From the NCBI GenBank assembly GCA_002726335.1, contig PBSR01000003.1, positions 2,957 to 8,129 on the forward strand: a DNA stretch of 5,173 nucleotides, in the 5' to 3' direction. The notes under the pieces are model-generated. The model was given only the letters and a program-made list of their open reading frames with translations, searched no databases and was not told the origin of the DNA. Below, one piece after another: positions 1 through 5,173 of this stretch (position 1 is its first letter; every line of letters begins with the position of its first letter). This DNA comes from Gemmatimonadaceae bacterium (GTDB taxonomy: Bacteria; Latescibacterota; UBA2968; UBA8231). A program made the position numbers and the translations under genes.

Positions 1-1
1 G

Positions 2-745
2 GCCCATCCCAGCTCTCTCCCGGAAGAGATGGACAGGACGCGGCGGATCCAGCTGCGCGAGCTGCTGGTGGACCTGCATCTCGGCATCCCGGCGCTGTTC
101 GTCACCGGCCATCTGCTGGCCGAGTCCGCAGCCGAACACGTCAGGATGCAGGATCACGTGAAGCGCTGTGCCGAGTTGGCACGGCAGCTCGGTACGCCCG
201 AACCCCCCGTTATCGCCGTGGGAATCGGCGGCCGGTCTGCTGACTGGCAGCAACTGCAAGACACGATCATCGACCACTTGGGCGCCTACGCGACGCTGGG
301 CCGTGAGGAGGGCTGTATCATCGCCGCCGAGGCGCACTTTGGCGCCGCCGTCGATCGCTCCGAGCGGGCCCTTCATGTGATCGAGGCAGTCAACAGCCCG
401 ACGTTACGTCTGCACTTCGACATCGTGCATTTCTACCTGTCCGGTGAGGATGAAGCCGACGCCGTGGAACACCTGCTGCCCATTACGGCGCACACCCACA
501 TCACCGACGCCCGCCGACATGCCGACGGGTCCTTCGATCTGCTGTTGCTGGGTCAGGGCGAACTGGACAGCACGAAATACGTGAAGGCCATGGCCGAAGG
601 TGGCTGGGACGACTTCATCACCCTCGAGGTGAGCAAGCGGTTGTGGGCACAACAGGGATACGATGCCGTCGAGGCAGCGCGCATCAGCTACACGTCCCTC
701 GCCCAGGCGTTTGACGCGGCCGGCGTCGGGCCACCGACACCATGA
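2..745 (+). CDS. Sugar phosphate isomerase/epimerase, xylose-isomerase-like TIM barrel (5' partial)
   Basis: The reading frame is open to the window edge, so the true start lies upstream; an ATG at 29 is in frame but would leave a barrel lacking its first strands. The family (AP-endonuclease-2/xylose-isomerase-like barrels, usually 260-300 residues) isomerises or epimerises sugars or keto-sugars in the cytoplasm with a divalent metal. Counting the first whole codon as residue 1, candidate metal ligands fall in the expected order: E110 in AAEAHFG, D140 in LHFDIVHFY, H166 in AHTHITDA and E209 in ITLEVS; a GQGELD turn lies between the last two. About 40-50 N-terminal residues are probably missing. 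The stop overlaps the next start as ATGA (742-745), indicating translational coupling. The substrate is not readable; the family also includes eliminase-type enzymes acting on 3-keto-glycosides. The family call is firm, the reaction is inferred. Confidence 0.88.
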   Translation, partial: AHPSSLPEEMDRTRRIQLRELLVDLHLGIPALFVTGHLLAESAAEHVRMQDHVKRCAELARQLGTPEPPVIAVGIGGRSADWQQLQDTIIDHLGAYATLGREEGCIIAAEAHFGAAVDRSERALHVIEAVNSPTLRLHFDIVHFYLSGEDEADAVEHLLPITAHTHITDARRHADGSFDLLLLGQGELDSTKYVKAMAEGGWDDFITLEVSKRLWAQQGYDAVEAARISYTSLAQAFDAAGVGPPTP

Positions 746-2070
746 TAGCCATCTCCCTGCTGGCAGGCGTGCTGCTGATGGCCGGTCCTCTCCAGGCCCA
801 TCCCGATCTCATCATCGACTGCGAACGTGTCATCGAGGCGCCCACCATCGACGGAGACCTGGCGGACTGGGACGACGTCGACTGGTTGACCTTCGGCCCG
901 GAGCAGGGCCCTCCCGATCAACAGCGAGTATGGCTGCGTGATGACGGTGCTACGGAGCCCGCCGGTACGGCCCGAACCGGCCTCGATCTGTCCGGCCGCG
1001 TGGGTCTGCGCTGGGACAGCCGACATCTCTACCTGGCGGCGGATGTCCGTGACAACGTGGCCGATGTGGACGGTTCGCGGGAGCAGGCCTGGTACCACCG
1101 CGACGGGGTGGCACTGTTCTTCGATATGGCGCGGGACGGCGACGGGCCGGGCTGGGTGAGCGGCGATCACGCTCTCGTCTTCACCGCAGACCCGGGCCTG
1201 CCGCCCTACTCGCGCTGGTGGCGGCGGGGAACACCCCGCGGACATCTGGAATCCCCGTCCCCGGAGTACGTCACTCACGCGGTGGCACGCACCGACACCG
1301 GCTACAGGATGGAGGCCCGTGTGTCGCTGGCCCTGCTGGCGGCCTTCACCCCGTCGTTCCGGCCACCCTTCGAGGGACACGAGGTGGGATTCCTCTTTCT
1401 CGTCACCGATCCCGACGGCGGCCTGGAGCCCTTCGGCGGACAGCTGATGTTCGGCGGTGTCGGAGACGACGATGCCGAGTGGTCGCGGCTGCGGTTTGTC
1501 GGGGCCGGACTCGCCCGGAGCCCGCGGCTGGAACCCTCGCCGGAATGGGAGGCCTTCCGCCGGCGACTCGACGACGACCTGGAACGAGTCAGTGGCTTCT
1601 TCACCAGTGGTGAGAGCTCTGCCCAAGACGACAGCGTGCAGTCGAGGCTGGCCGACACCTACTTCGAGCAGTACCTGCAGTACAGGCCGTCGCGCCTGTC
1701 GACGAAAGCCGTATGGATGGCCAGCACTCTCTGGGGCAATGCCGGCGATGTGGCCCGTCTGCGCGCCGCCGTCGCTGCCATCGGCGACGAGGAGGATGTG
1801 TGGGAGGAAGTTGTACCCGGGTTGCGCAAGGCCTGCGTCCGGCAGGACAGCTTTGCGGTGTTCGCGCAGATTCTCGGTGACCTGTCCGCCCGGGTGCTGC
1901 CTTTGAAAAGCCGTTCGGTTCTGCTCTACACCCTAGCCGAGCACTGGGTCGGACTGGGCGAGGACGAACGGGCGCAGCCGGTGCTGGAGGAGGTCGCCCG
2001 CTGGCGCGCCTCGCCCTGGTATGCACGCCGATCACATGAACTGCTGGCGCTGATCGAGCGCCGTCGATAG
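742..2070 (+). CDS. Exported CBM9/DOMON-like sugar-binding protein with helical C-terminal domain
   Basis: This 442-residue protein begins with a hydrophobic stretch (residues 2-17) ending in LQA-H, a plausible signal peptidase I site after A19, although the n-region has no Lys or Arg. Residues about 30-256 resemble the carbohydrate-binding module 9/DOMON-like beta-sandwich found in bacterial sugar-associated proteins: an opening APTIDGDLADW (33-43), a GLRWDSRHLYLAADVRD strand pair (88-104), DGVALFFD (121-128), EARVSLALL (191-199) and EVGFLFLVTDPDG (214-226). Residues about 266-442 are charged, helix-rich and TPR-like, with no family I recognise. The likely role is periplasmic or surface glycan binding. 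The start is fixed because an in-frame TGA at 712 precedes it with no other start codon between; it overlaps the isomerase stop and has no clear Shine-Dalgarno, so reinitiation is likely. The export and beta-sandwich calls are moderate; the C-terminal function is unknown. Confidence 0.8.
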   Translation: MIAISLLAGVLLMAGPLQAHPDLIIDCERVIEAPTIDGDLADWDDVDWLTFGPEQGPPDQQRVWLRDDGATEPAGTARTGLDLSGRVGLRWDSRHLYLAADVRDNVADVDGSREQAWYHRDGVALFFDMARDGDGPGWVSGDHALVFTADPGLPPYSRWWRRGTPRGHLESPSPEYVTHAVARTDTGYRMEARVSLALLAAFTPSFRPPFEGHEVGFLFLVTDPDGGLEPFGGQLMFGGVGDDDAEWSRLRFVGAGLARSPRLEPSPEWEAFRRRLDDDLERVSGFFTSGESSAQDDSVQSRLADTYFEQYLQYRPSRLSTKAVWMASTLWGNAGDVARLRAAVAAIGDEEDVWEEVVPGLRKACVRQDSFAVFAQILGDLSARVLPLKSRSVLLYTLAEHWVGLGEDERAQPVLEEVARWRASPWYARRSHELLALIERRR

Positions 2071-2076
2071 CGCAAC

Positions 2077-2084
2077 AAGGGGAG
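2077..2084 (+). promoter_or_regulatory. Strong Shine-Dalgarno for the Gfo/Idh/MocA gene
   Basis: AAGGGGAG lies 6 bases before the ATG at 2091, in the 20-base gap after the preceding stop. It is the only textbook Shine-Dalgarno seen among the three plus-strand starts in the window, so this gene can be translated independently, whereas the genes starting at 742 and 3111 appear to rely on coupling. Confidence 0.75.
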
Positions 2085-2090
2085 AGACAC

Positions 2091-3104
2091 ATGCTACGCG
2101 CAGGAATCATCGGTTGTGGCGGCATCACGGAACGCCGGCACGCGCCTGTACTGGAAGCCATGGAGGGTGTCGCTCTCGTCGCCCTGGCAGACGTGACCGA
2201 AGAGCGGCTCGCACTGTTGGGAGAAAGACATGACGTGTCGGCCGCGGGGCGCTACACCGACTACGAGATGATGCTGGCAGAGGCCGAGCTCGATCTCGTG
2301 CATGTGTGCACACCCCACGACCTGCACGAACCACAGGCCATTGCCGCCATGGAGGCGGACTGCCATGTGCTGCTGGAAAAGCCGATCGCCACGACCGCCG
2401 CCGAGGCGGATCGTATGACGGCGGCGGCCGAACGCACGGGACGCAAGCTGACGGTGAGTCACAACCAGATGTTCTGCGCCGCCCACGAGGCGACGAAAGC
2501 GCGTATCGTGGCCGGAGATGTGGGCGAGGTGTTCCTCGTGCGCACCGAGGGCTTCAGCGCCTCCCACGTGTCCGGACGAGGAGCCAACCAGGACTGGCGC
2601 ACACAGAGCGCCGCTGGTGGAGGTGGGCCACTGATCGACAACGGCTACCACCAGGTCTACCGCGCCGTCGACTACATGAATTCACCCATCGTCCGTGTCT
2701 TCGCCCACATCAGCCGCAACGTGCAGAGCATCGAGGTGGAGGACACGGCGCTGGTGTTGTTCGAGCACGCCAGCGGCGCCACCACATCCCTGCAGGTGGG
2801 CTGGTGTGCGCCTGCAGGATCGGTGCGCGCGGAGGAGATCTTCGGCACCACGGGCCAGATCCGCCTCGGAGGAGACAGCCCGGTGAACCTGTGGACCGGC
2901 AGCAGCGGGCAGTGGCAGGCGGTGCCGGTGCGAGAGGAGGCGGCTGACGAACTCGGGTTCCCGCAGCTGGTGGCGGCTTTCGTCGCGGCGGTCCGCGAGG
3001 ATGGGGAAGTACCGGTGGCTGCCAGCGCCTCACGGCATGTGCTGGCGGCGGTGGCCGCCGCGTATGAGTCCGGTCGCACGGGCCGGCCCGTGGACGTAGT
3101 CTAG
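2091..3104 (+). CDS. Gfo/Idh/MocA family NAD(P)-dependent oxidoreductase
   Basis: The 337-residue length is normal for this family of cytoplasmic dehydrogenases that oxidise or reduce sugars, inositols and related polyols. An N-terminal Rossmann fold is shown by GIIGCGG (5-11) and by D34 at the end of the second strand, which favours NAD over NADP. The family lysine motif EKP is at 96-98, after CTPHDLH (73-79). The second, alpha/beta substrate domain has the GGGxLxDxGxH-type motif: G176-G179, D183, G185 and the probable catalytic H187. The residue three after this His, often Asp in the family (HxxD), is Tyr190 here. The start has an AAGGGGAG Shine-Dalgarno 6 bases upstream. It lies 20 bases after the CBM9-like gene and 6 bases before the propeller gene, in the same reading frame as the latter. 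Together with the upstream isomerase it suggests sugar oxidation followed by isomerisation or elimination; the substrate is unknown. Confidence 0.93.
   Translation: MLRAGIIGCGGITERRHAPVLEAMEGVALVALADVTEERLALLGERHDVSAAGRYTDYEMMLAEAELDLVHVCTPHDLHEPQAIAAMEADCHVLLEKPIATTAAEADRMTAAAERTGRKLTVSHNQMFCAAHEATKARIVAGDVGEVFLVRTEGFSASHVSGRGANQDWRTQSAAGGGGPLIDNGYHQVYRAVDYMNSPIVRVFAHISRNVQSIEVEDTALVLFEHASGATTSLQVGWCAPAGSVRAEEIFGTTGQIRLGGDSPVNLWTGSSGQWQAVPVREEAADELGFPQLVAAFVAAVREDGEVPVAASASRHVLAAVAAAYESGRTGRPVDVV
3077..3092 (+). repeat. 16-base perfect palindrome at the end of the oxidoreductase gene
   Basis: CACGGGCCGGCCCGTG reads the same on both strands. In RNA it could form a 6-bp all-GC-rich stem with a CCGG loop, ending 9 bases before the TAG stop at 3102 and 18 bases before the next ATG. 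There is no T-run, so it is not a classical terminator. It may only reflect GC-rich coding for TGRPV, or it may influence translation of the downstream gene. Confidence 0.5.
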
Positions 3105-3110
3105 CCGCCG

Positions 3111-4436
3111 ATGGAGACCGATTCGGGCTATCGTGGCATCTGGTTCACGCTGGGGCAGATGTGCGAGTACGGAGACAAGTACTCCGGCGGGTTGGGCACC
3201 TACACGGCCAAACACGTACCACTGGCAGTGTACGCCGCCGAGGTGCACAAGACCTTCTTCGTCTACGGTGGCGCCCGGGACGGGGAGCGACACCTGCTGG
3301 CCATGGCGTCGTACTATGACCATGATCGCCACACGGTGCCGCGGCCAACGGTGGTGCATGACAAGGGCGGCGTCGACGATCCCCACGACAATCCCAGTCT
3401 GGCCCTGGACGAACACGGTCATCTCTGGGTCTTCGTCTCCGGGCGCGGGCAACGTCGTCCCGGCTTCATCTACCGCAGCCGCGCGCCCTATGATGTGACT
3501 GACTTCGAACCGGTCCTCGAGGGCGAACTCACCTACCCGCAACCCTGGTGGATCGAGGGCCAGGGGTTTCTGCATCTGTTCACCAAGTACACCGGTGTGC
3601 GCGAACTCTACTGGAGTCGCTCCGCCGACGGCCGCACCTGGTCGCCGGATCGGAAACTGGCGGGCATGGAGGGACACTACCAGACAAGTCACCGAGTGCT
3701 GGGTGGCGGCAACGGCAGCGACCGACCGTCTCGGGTGATCACCGCCTTCAACCGGCATCCCGAAGGTCATCCCGACAACCGCACTGACCTGTTCTACGCC
3801 GAGACCGACGACCTGGGGGAGACCTGGCGCGCCGCCGGCGGGACGAGGCTGGATCCGCCGCTGACCGAGCCCGACAACCCGGCGCGGGTCAGGGACTTCG
3901 CCGCCGAAAAGCGACTCGTCTACATGAAGGACATCTCCGTCGACGCCGCCGGTCACCCGGTGATTCTGGTCGTCACGAGTGCCGCCTACGAGCCCGGGCC
4001 GAATGGGGATCCACGCGTCTGGACACTATGCCGCTGGACGGGATCCGACTGGCGTTTCACCGAGGTCACGCAGTCGACCCACAACTACGACATGGGTTCG
4101 CTGTTCATCGAAGCGGATGGCAACTGGCGCCTCATCGCACCGACGGAGGCGGGACCGCAGCACTGGGGGACAGGCGGAGAGATGGCCTTGTGGACGAGTG
4201 CGGACGACGGCGATACGTGGGCGATGCAGCGGCAACTGACTCGAGGCTCAGCGCGCAACCATGCCTACGCGCGCCGTCCGGTGAACGCGCACGACGGGTT
4301 CGTCGCCTTCTGGGCCGACGGCAATCCGGACGAGATGTCCGAGTCGCGGCTTTACTTCTGCAACCGGGAGGGAACGGTGTGGCAGCTGCCGGCGGAAATA
4401 GCCGGAGACGAGGCGGAGCCGGCGGCTACAGCTTGA
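3111..4436 (+). CDS. BNR-repeat (BNR_4-like) beta-propeller protein, putative glycan-active
   Basis: The 441-residue protein opens with SGYRGIWF (5-12) and KYSGGLGTYTAKH (23-35), the hallmark start of the BNR_4-type propeller family. Three Asp-box-like turns follow: SADGRTW (171-177), TDDLGETW (232-239) and SADDGDTW (363-370). Conserved-looking polar clusters that could line an active site are DDPHDNPS (89-96) and HYQTSHR (189-195). Structurally related propellers include ulvan lyases (PL24/PL25) and GH145 rhamnosidase-like enzymes, so glycan cleavage or binding is plausible, but catalytic residues cannot be assigned with certainty here. There is no signal peptide, and no room for one, because an in-frame TAG stands 6 bases before the ATG; the protein is predicted cytoplasmic. 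No Shine-Dalgarno is visible, suggesting coupling to the oxidoreductase. Its last 11 bases overlap the 3' end of the opposite-strand small gene. The fold call is strong, the activity is inferred. Confidence 0.85.
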   Translation: METDSGYRGIWFTLGQMCEYGDKYSGGLGTYTAKHVPLAVYAAEVHKTFFVYGGARDGERHLLAMASYYDHDRHTVPRPTVVHDKGGVDDPHDNPSLALDEHGHLWVFVSGRGQRRPGFIYRSRAPYDVTDFEPVLEGELTYPQPWWIEGQGFLHLFTKYTGVRELYWSRSADGRTWSPDRKLAGMEGHYQTSHRVLGGGNGSDRPSRVITAFNRHPEGHPDNRTDLFYAETDDLGETWRAAGGTRLDPPLTEPDNPARVRDFAAEKRLVYMKDISVDAAGHPVILVVTSAAYEPGPNGDPRVWTLCRWTGSDWRFTEVTQSTHNYDMGSLFIEADGNWRLIAPTEAGPQHWGTGGEMALWTSADDGDTWAMQRQLTRGSARNHAYARRPVNAHDGFVAFWADGNPDEMSESRLYFCNREGTVWQLPAEIAGDEAEPAATA

Positions 4437-4644
4437 CGGCAGCGATGATGGCGCCGGCGACGGCGATCATGGTCGCCGTCTGCCGGGTGAAACGCTGGTC
4501 CATGTGCCGACCCATCTCGTCGAAGCGGCGGTTCAGGTCGCGGATATCCTGGCGCACCTCCTGCAGGTCTTCCCGCAGAAAGGTGAAGCCAAGGTTCATG
4601 TTGCTCTCTTCGCGCGGCACAGCAGGATCTTTCGCTTCGGCCAT
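4426..4644 (-). CDS. Small coiled-coil protein with C-terminal membrane segment
   Basis: This 72-residue protein has a polar N-terminus (1-19), a predicted coiled coil (about 20-52) and a single hydrophobic segment TATMIAVAGAIIAAV (56-70) ending in KL. The coil keeps a clean 4-3 spacing of apolar residues: L23, L27, V30, I34, L37, F41, M44, M48. It is therefore probably a tail-anchored oligomeric membrane protein. Size and topology resemble phage XhlA-like small proteins and many unnamed bacterial coiled-coil proteins; no function can be assigned. The ATG at 4644 is chosen over an in-frame TTG at 4662 because AGGAG (4657-4653) lies 8 bases upstream of the ATG and would be inside the coding region otherwise. 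It converges on the propeller gene with an 11-base tail overlap. A sigma-54-like promoter and repeats lie upstream. Base composition and heptad pattern support a real gene. Confidence 0.75.
   Translation of the reverse strand: MAEAKDPAVPREESNMNLGFTFLREDLQEVRQDIRDLNRRFDEMGRHMDQRFTRQTATMIAVAGAIIAAVKL
4454..4486. terminator. Strong stem-loop just past the convergent gene ends (possible transcript end, no T-run)
   Basis: CCGGCGACGGCGA (4454-4466) pairs with TCGCCGTC (4473-4480) and GCCGG (4482-4486), leaving one bulged T at 4481 and a 6-base loop TCATGG: 13 base pairs, mostly GC. It starts 17 bases after the propeller gene stop and lies inside the small membrane gene, where it encodes part of the hydrophobic segment. 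Neither strand has a following T-run, so intrinsic termination is not supported; 3'-end protection or a Rho-dependent boundary is possible. The repeat could also follow from Ala/Gly/Val-rich coding. Confidence 0.35.
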
Positions 4645-4652
4645 TGGCGACA

Positions 4653-4657
4653 CTCCT
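4653..4657 (-). promoter_or_regulatory. Shine-Dalgarno deciding the small membrane protein start
   Basis: On the minus strand AGGAG is followed by 8 bases and the ATG at 4644. This fixes the start at that ATG and makes the in-frame TTG at 4662 unlikely. Confidence 0.75.
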
Positions 4658-4695
4658 GTCAACGGTAATCGGGAGAAGGTTCGTCCGCAATCACC

Positions 4696-4711
4696 TGCAC
4701 AGAACGTGCCA
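4696..4711 (-). promoter_or_regulatory. Candidate sigma-54 (-24/-12) promoter for the small membrane gene
   Basis: Read on the minus strand, TGGCACG-TTCT-GTGCA matches the sigma-54 consensus TGGCACG-N4-TTGCW at 11 of 12 defined positions; the only difference is G for the first T of the -12 element. The invariant GG and GC doublets have the required 10-base separation. A start of transcription near 4685 would give a 41-base leader to the ATG at 4644. The site also contains a short palindrome, GCAC-GTTCT-GTGC, so a repressor operator is an alternative reading. No convincing sigma-70 promoter is visible in this gap. Confidence 0.5.
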
Positions 4712-4754
4712 CCCCTGTCACACTGAGCCCCCTCTCAACCGTGTCGCCAACAAC

Positions 4755-4782
4755 TGTCCACATTCGTGCGTGCTGGTGGACA
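4755..4782. promoter_or_regulatory. Dyad upstream of the sigma-54-like site, possible activator binding site
   Basis: TGTCCAC (4755-4761) and GTGGACA (4776-4782) form a perfect 7-base inverted repeat with a 14-base spacer. It would lie at about -70 to -97 relative to the start predicted from the sigma-54-like promoter, a position compatible with an enhancer-binding activator. It also lies 20 bases beyond the stop of the transpeptidase gene, so it could be a weak 3'-end hairpin, but no T-run follows it on the minus strand. Confidence 0.4.
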
Positions 4783-4801
4783 CAGCTCCCTGGGGGTAGC
4801 G

Positions 4802-5173
4802 TCAGAGGCCGGCTGCATGGCGACCGGCGTCGGGATCTCCGGCAGCCTGTATCGTGTCGCCTGCGATTCGCAGCATCACGGGGTTGGAGATGGCCTGCTC
4901 CTTCACCAGCAACGGATGGCCACGGCGCTCCAGGTCCCGGCGAGTCGACTCGGGTACCGTGTTGTTGATCTCCAGGGCGCCCGCATCGGTGAACGTCGTA
5001 TCCCGCTGTGGACTCGGATCGAAGGAGTTCTGATGGTGGAAGGTCGAGAATCGCGGCACCCGCACGATCTCGACCGGTGACAGGCCGAAGTCGATGGCAC
5101 CGAGAAGCATGTGGAGTGCCGTCTGGTCCTGGCGATCGCCTCCGGCCACGCTGATGGCGAAGGCCGGCCGGTC
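4802..5173 (-). CDS. Gamma-glutamyltranspeptidase family protein, C-terminal part (5' partial)
   Basis: The frame is open to the window edge; 123 residues are visible, corresponding to the end of the small subunit of this Ntn-hydrolase family. These enzymes cleave or transfer gamma-glutamyl groups, as from glutathione, usually in the periplasm after self-cleavage into two subunits. Recognisable pieces, counted from the first visible residue, are AGGDRQDQ (10-17) at the family's conserved Gly-Gly region, LLGAIDFGLSPVEIVRVPRF (23-42), the acidic residue in ALEINN (66-71), RRGH, and a terminal GDPDAGRHAAG in place of the common DPR-x-G ending. The GGDxQxQ form is seen in the broader branch of this family rather than in the GGSR form of classical enzymes, so the substrate may differ. 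The nucleophile Thr, signal peptide and large subunit lie outside the window. It reads toward the small membrane gene, 157 bases away. Confidence 0.87.
   Translation of the reverse strand, partial: DRPAFAISVAGGDRQDQTALHMLLGAIDFGLSPVEIVRVPRFSTFHHQNSFDPSPQRDTTFTDAGALEINNTVPESTRRDLERRGHPLLVKEQAISNPVMLRIAGDTIQAAGDPDAGRHAAGL

Larger units (their letters stand above)
4644..4750. repeat. Perfect 10-base inverted repeat flanking the small-gene promoter region
   Basis: TTGGCGACAC at 4644-4653 is exactly complementary to GTGTCGCCAA at 4741-4750, with 87 bases between. The proximal arm covers the bases between the Shine-Dalgarno and start codon of the small membrane gene and includes the first base of its ATG. 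If a transcript from further upstream (for example read-through from the transpeptidase gene) covered both arms, pairing could mask the start; a transcript from the sigma-54-like site would lack the distal arm. It may alternatively be a split protein-binding site or chance. Confidence 0.5.

Noticed and set aside
688..1626. Minus-strand open frame of 312 residues antisense to the CBM9-like gene
   Set aside because: Mirrors the codon pattern of the sense gene, shows no recognisable domain, and spans the isomerase/CBM9-like junction.
2046..2062. Stem GGCGCT-GATCG-AGCGCC near the end of the CBM9-like gene as a terminator
   Set aside because: Only 6 bp, inside the coding region, no T-run, and the downstream gene follows within 30 bases in the same operon.
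3030..3956. Long minus-strand open frame (308 residues) antisense to the propeller gene
   Set aside because: Low-complexity, GC-driven shadow of a well-supported gene; no family motifs, no Shine-Dalgarno, and it overlaps two plus-strand genes with clear domains.
4662..4667. TTG at 4662 as the start of the small membrane gene, or TTGACA there as a -35 box
   Set aside because: The ATG at 4644 has a proper AGGAG 8 bases upstream, which the TTG start would place inside the gene; the TTGACA is followed by the ribosome binding site and no -10 element.
4028..4726. Plus-strand frame of 232 residues running through the propeller end and beyond
   Set aside because: Arginine- and glycine-rich, out of frame with the propeller and antisense to the small membrane gene; typical of an off-frame read in GC-rich DNA.
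1..5173. CRISPR array, tRNA, transposon ends or phage integration site
   Set aside because: No regularly spaced direct repeats, no cloverleaf-like sequence, no transposase or integrase motifs, and no terminal repeats with target duplications were seen.

Overview
The window is densely coding and clearly GC-rich (about two thirds G+C by eye). It holds four plus-strand genes packed as one operon, followed by two convergent minus-strand genes. Protein families recognised from sequence alone, in order, are: the C-terminal part of a xylose-isomerase-like TIM-barrel sugar isomerase/epimerase (2-745, 5' end cut by the window), an exported CBM9/DOMON-like protein with a helical C-terminus (742-2070), a Gfo/Idh/MocA NAD(P)-dependent oxidoreductase (2091-3104), and a BNR-repeat beta-propeller protein (3111-4436). 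On the minus strand lie a 72-residue coiled-coil protein with one C-terminal membrane segment (4426-4644) and the C-terminal 123 residues of a gamma-glutamyltranspeptidase (4802-5173, 5' end outside the window).

The mix of sugar isomerase, Gfo/Idh/MocA dehydrogenase, CBM9-like secreted protein and BNR propeller, in GC-rich DNA, is typical of polysaccharide-degrading environmental bacteria such as Planctomycetota, Latescibacterota or Poribacteria-like lineages. This is inference; no marker gene is present to fix the phylum.

The operon genes are spaced by a 4-base ATGA overlap, a 20-base gap with a strong Shine-Dalgarno, and a 6-base gap without one. Together they suggest carbohydrate turnover: a sugar is oxidised by the Gfo/Idh enzyme, isomerised or eliminated by the TIM-barrel enzyme, with the propeller and the CBM9-like protein binding or cleaving a glycan. 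Pairing of a Gfo/Idh oxidase with a TIM-barrel isomerase-like protein recalls 3-keto-glycoside cleavage routes, but the substrate cannot be read from the sequence.

The most interesting non-coding stretch is the 157-base gap 4645-4801. On the minus strand it has a near-consensus sigma-54 (-24/-12) promoter at 4696-4711, a 7-base-arm dyad at 4755-4782 where an activator could bind, and a perfect 10-base inverted repeat (4644-4653 with 4741-4750) whose proximal arm overlaps the start of the small membrane protein gene. A strong stem-loop at 4454-4486 sits just beyond the convergent gene ends, inside the small gene. No tRNA, rRNA, CRISPR array, transposase or attachment site was seen. I found no clear-cut novel defence or mobile system; the findings are modest, checkable leads.
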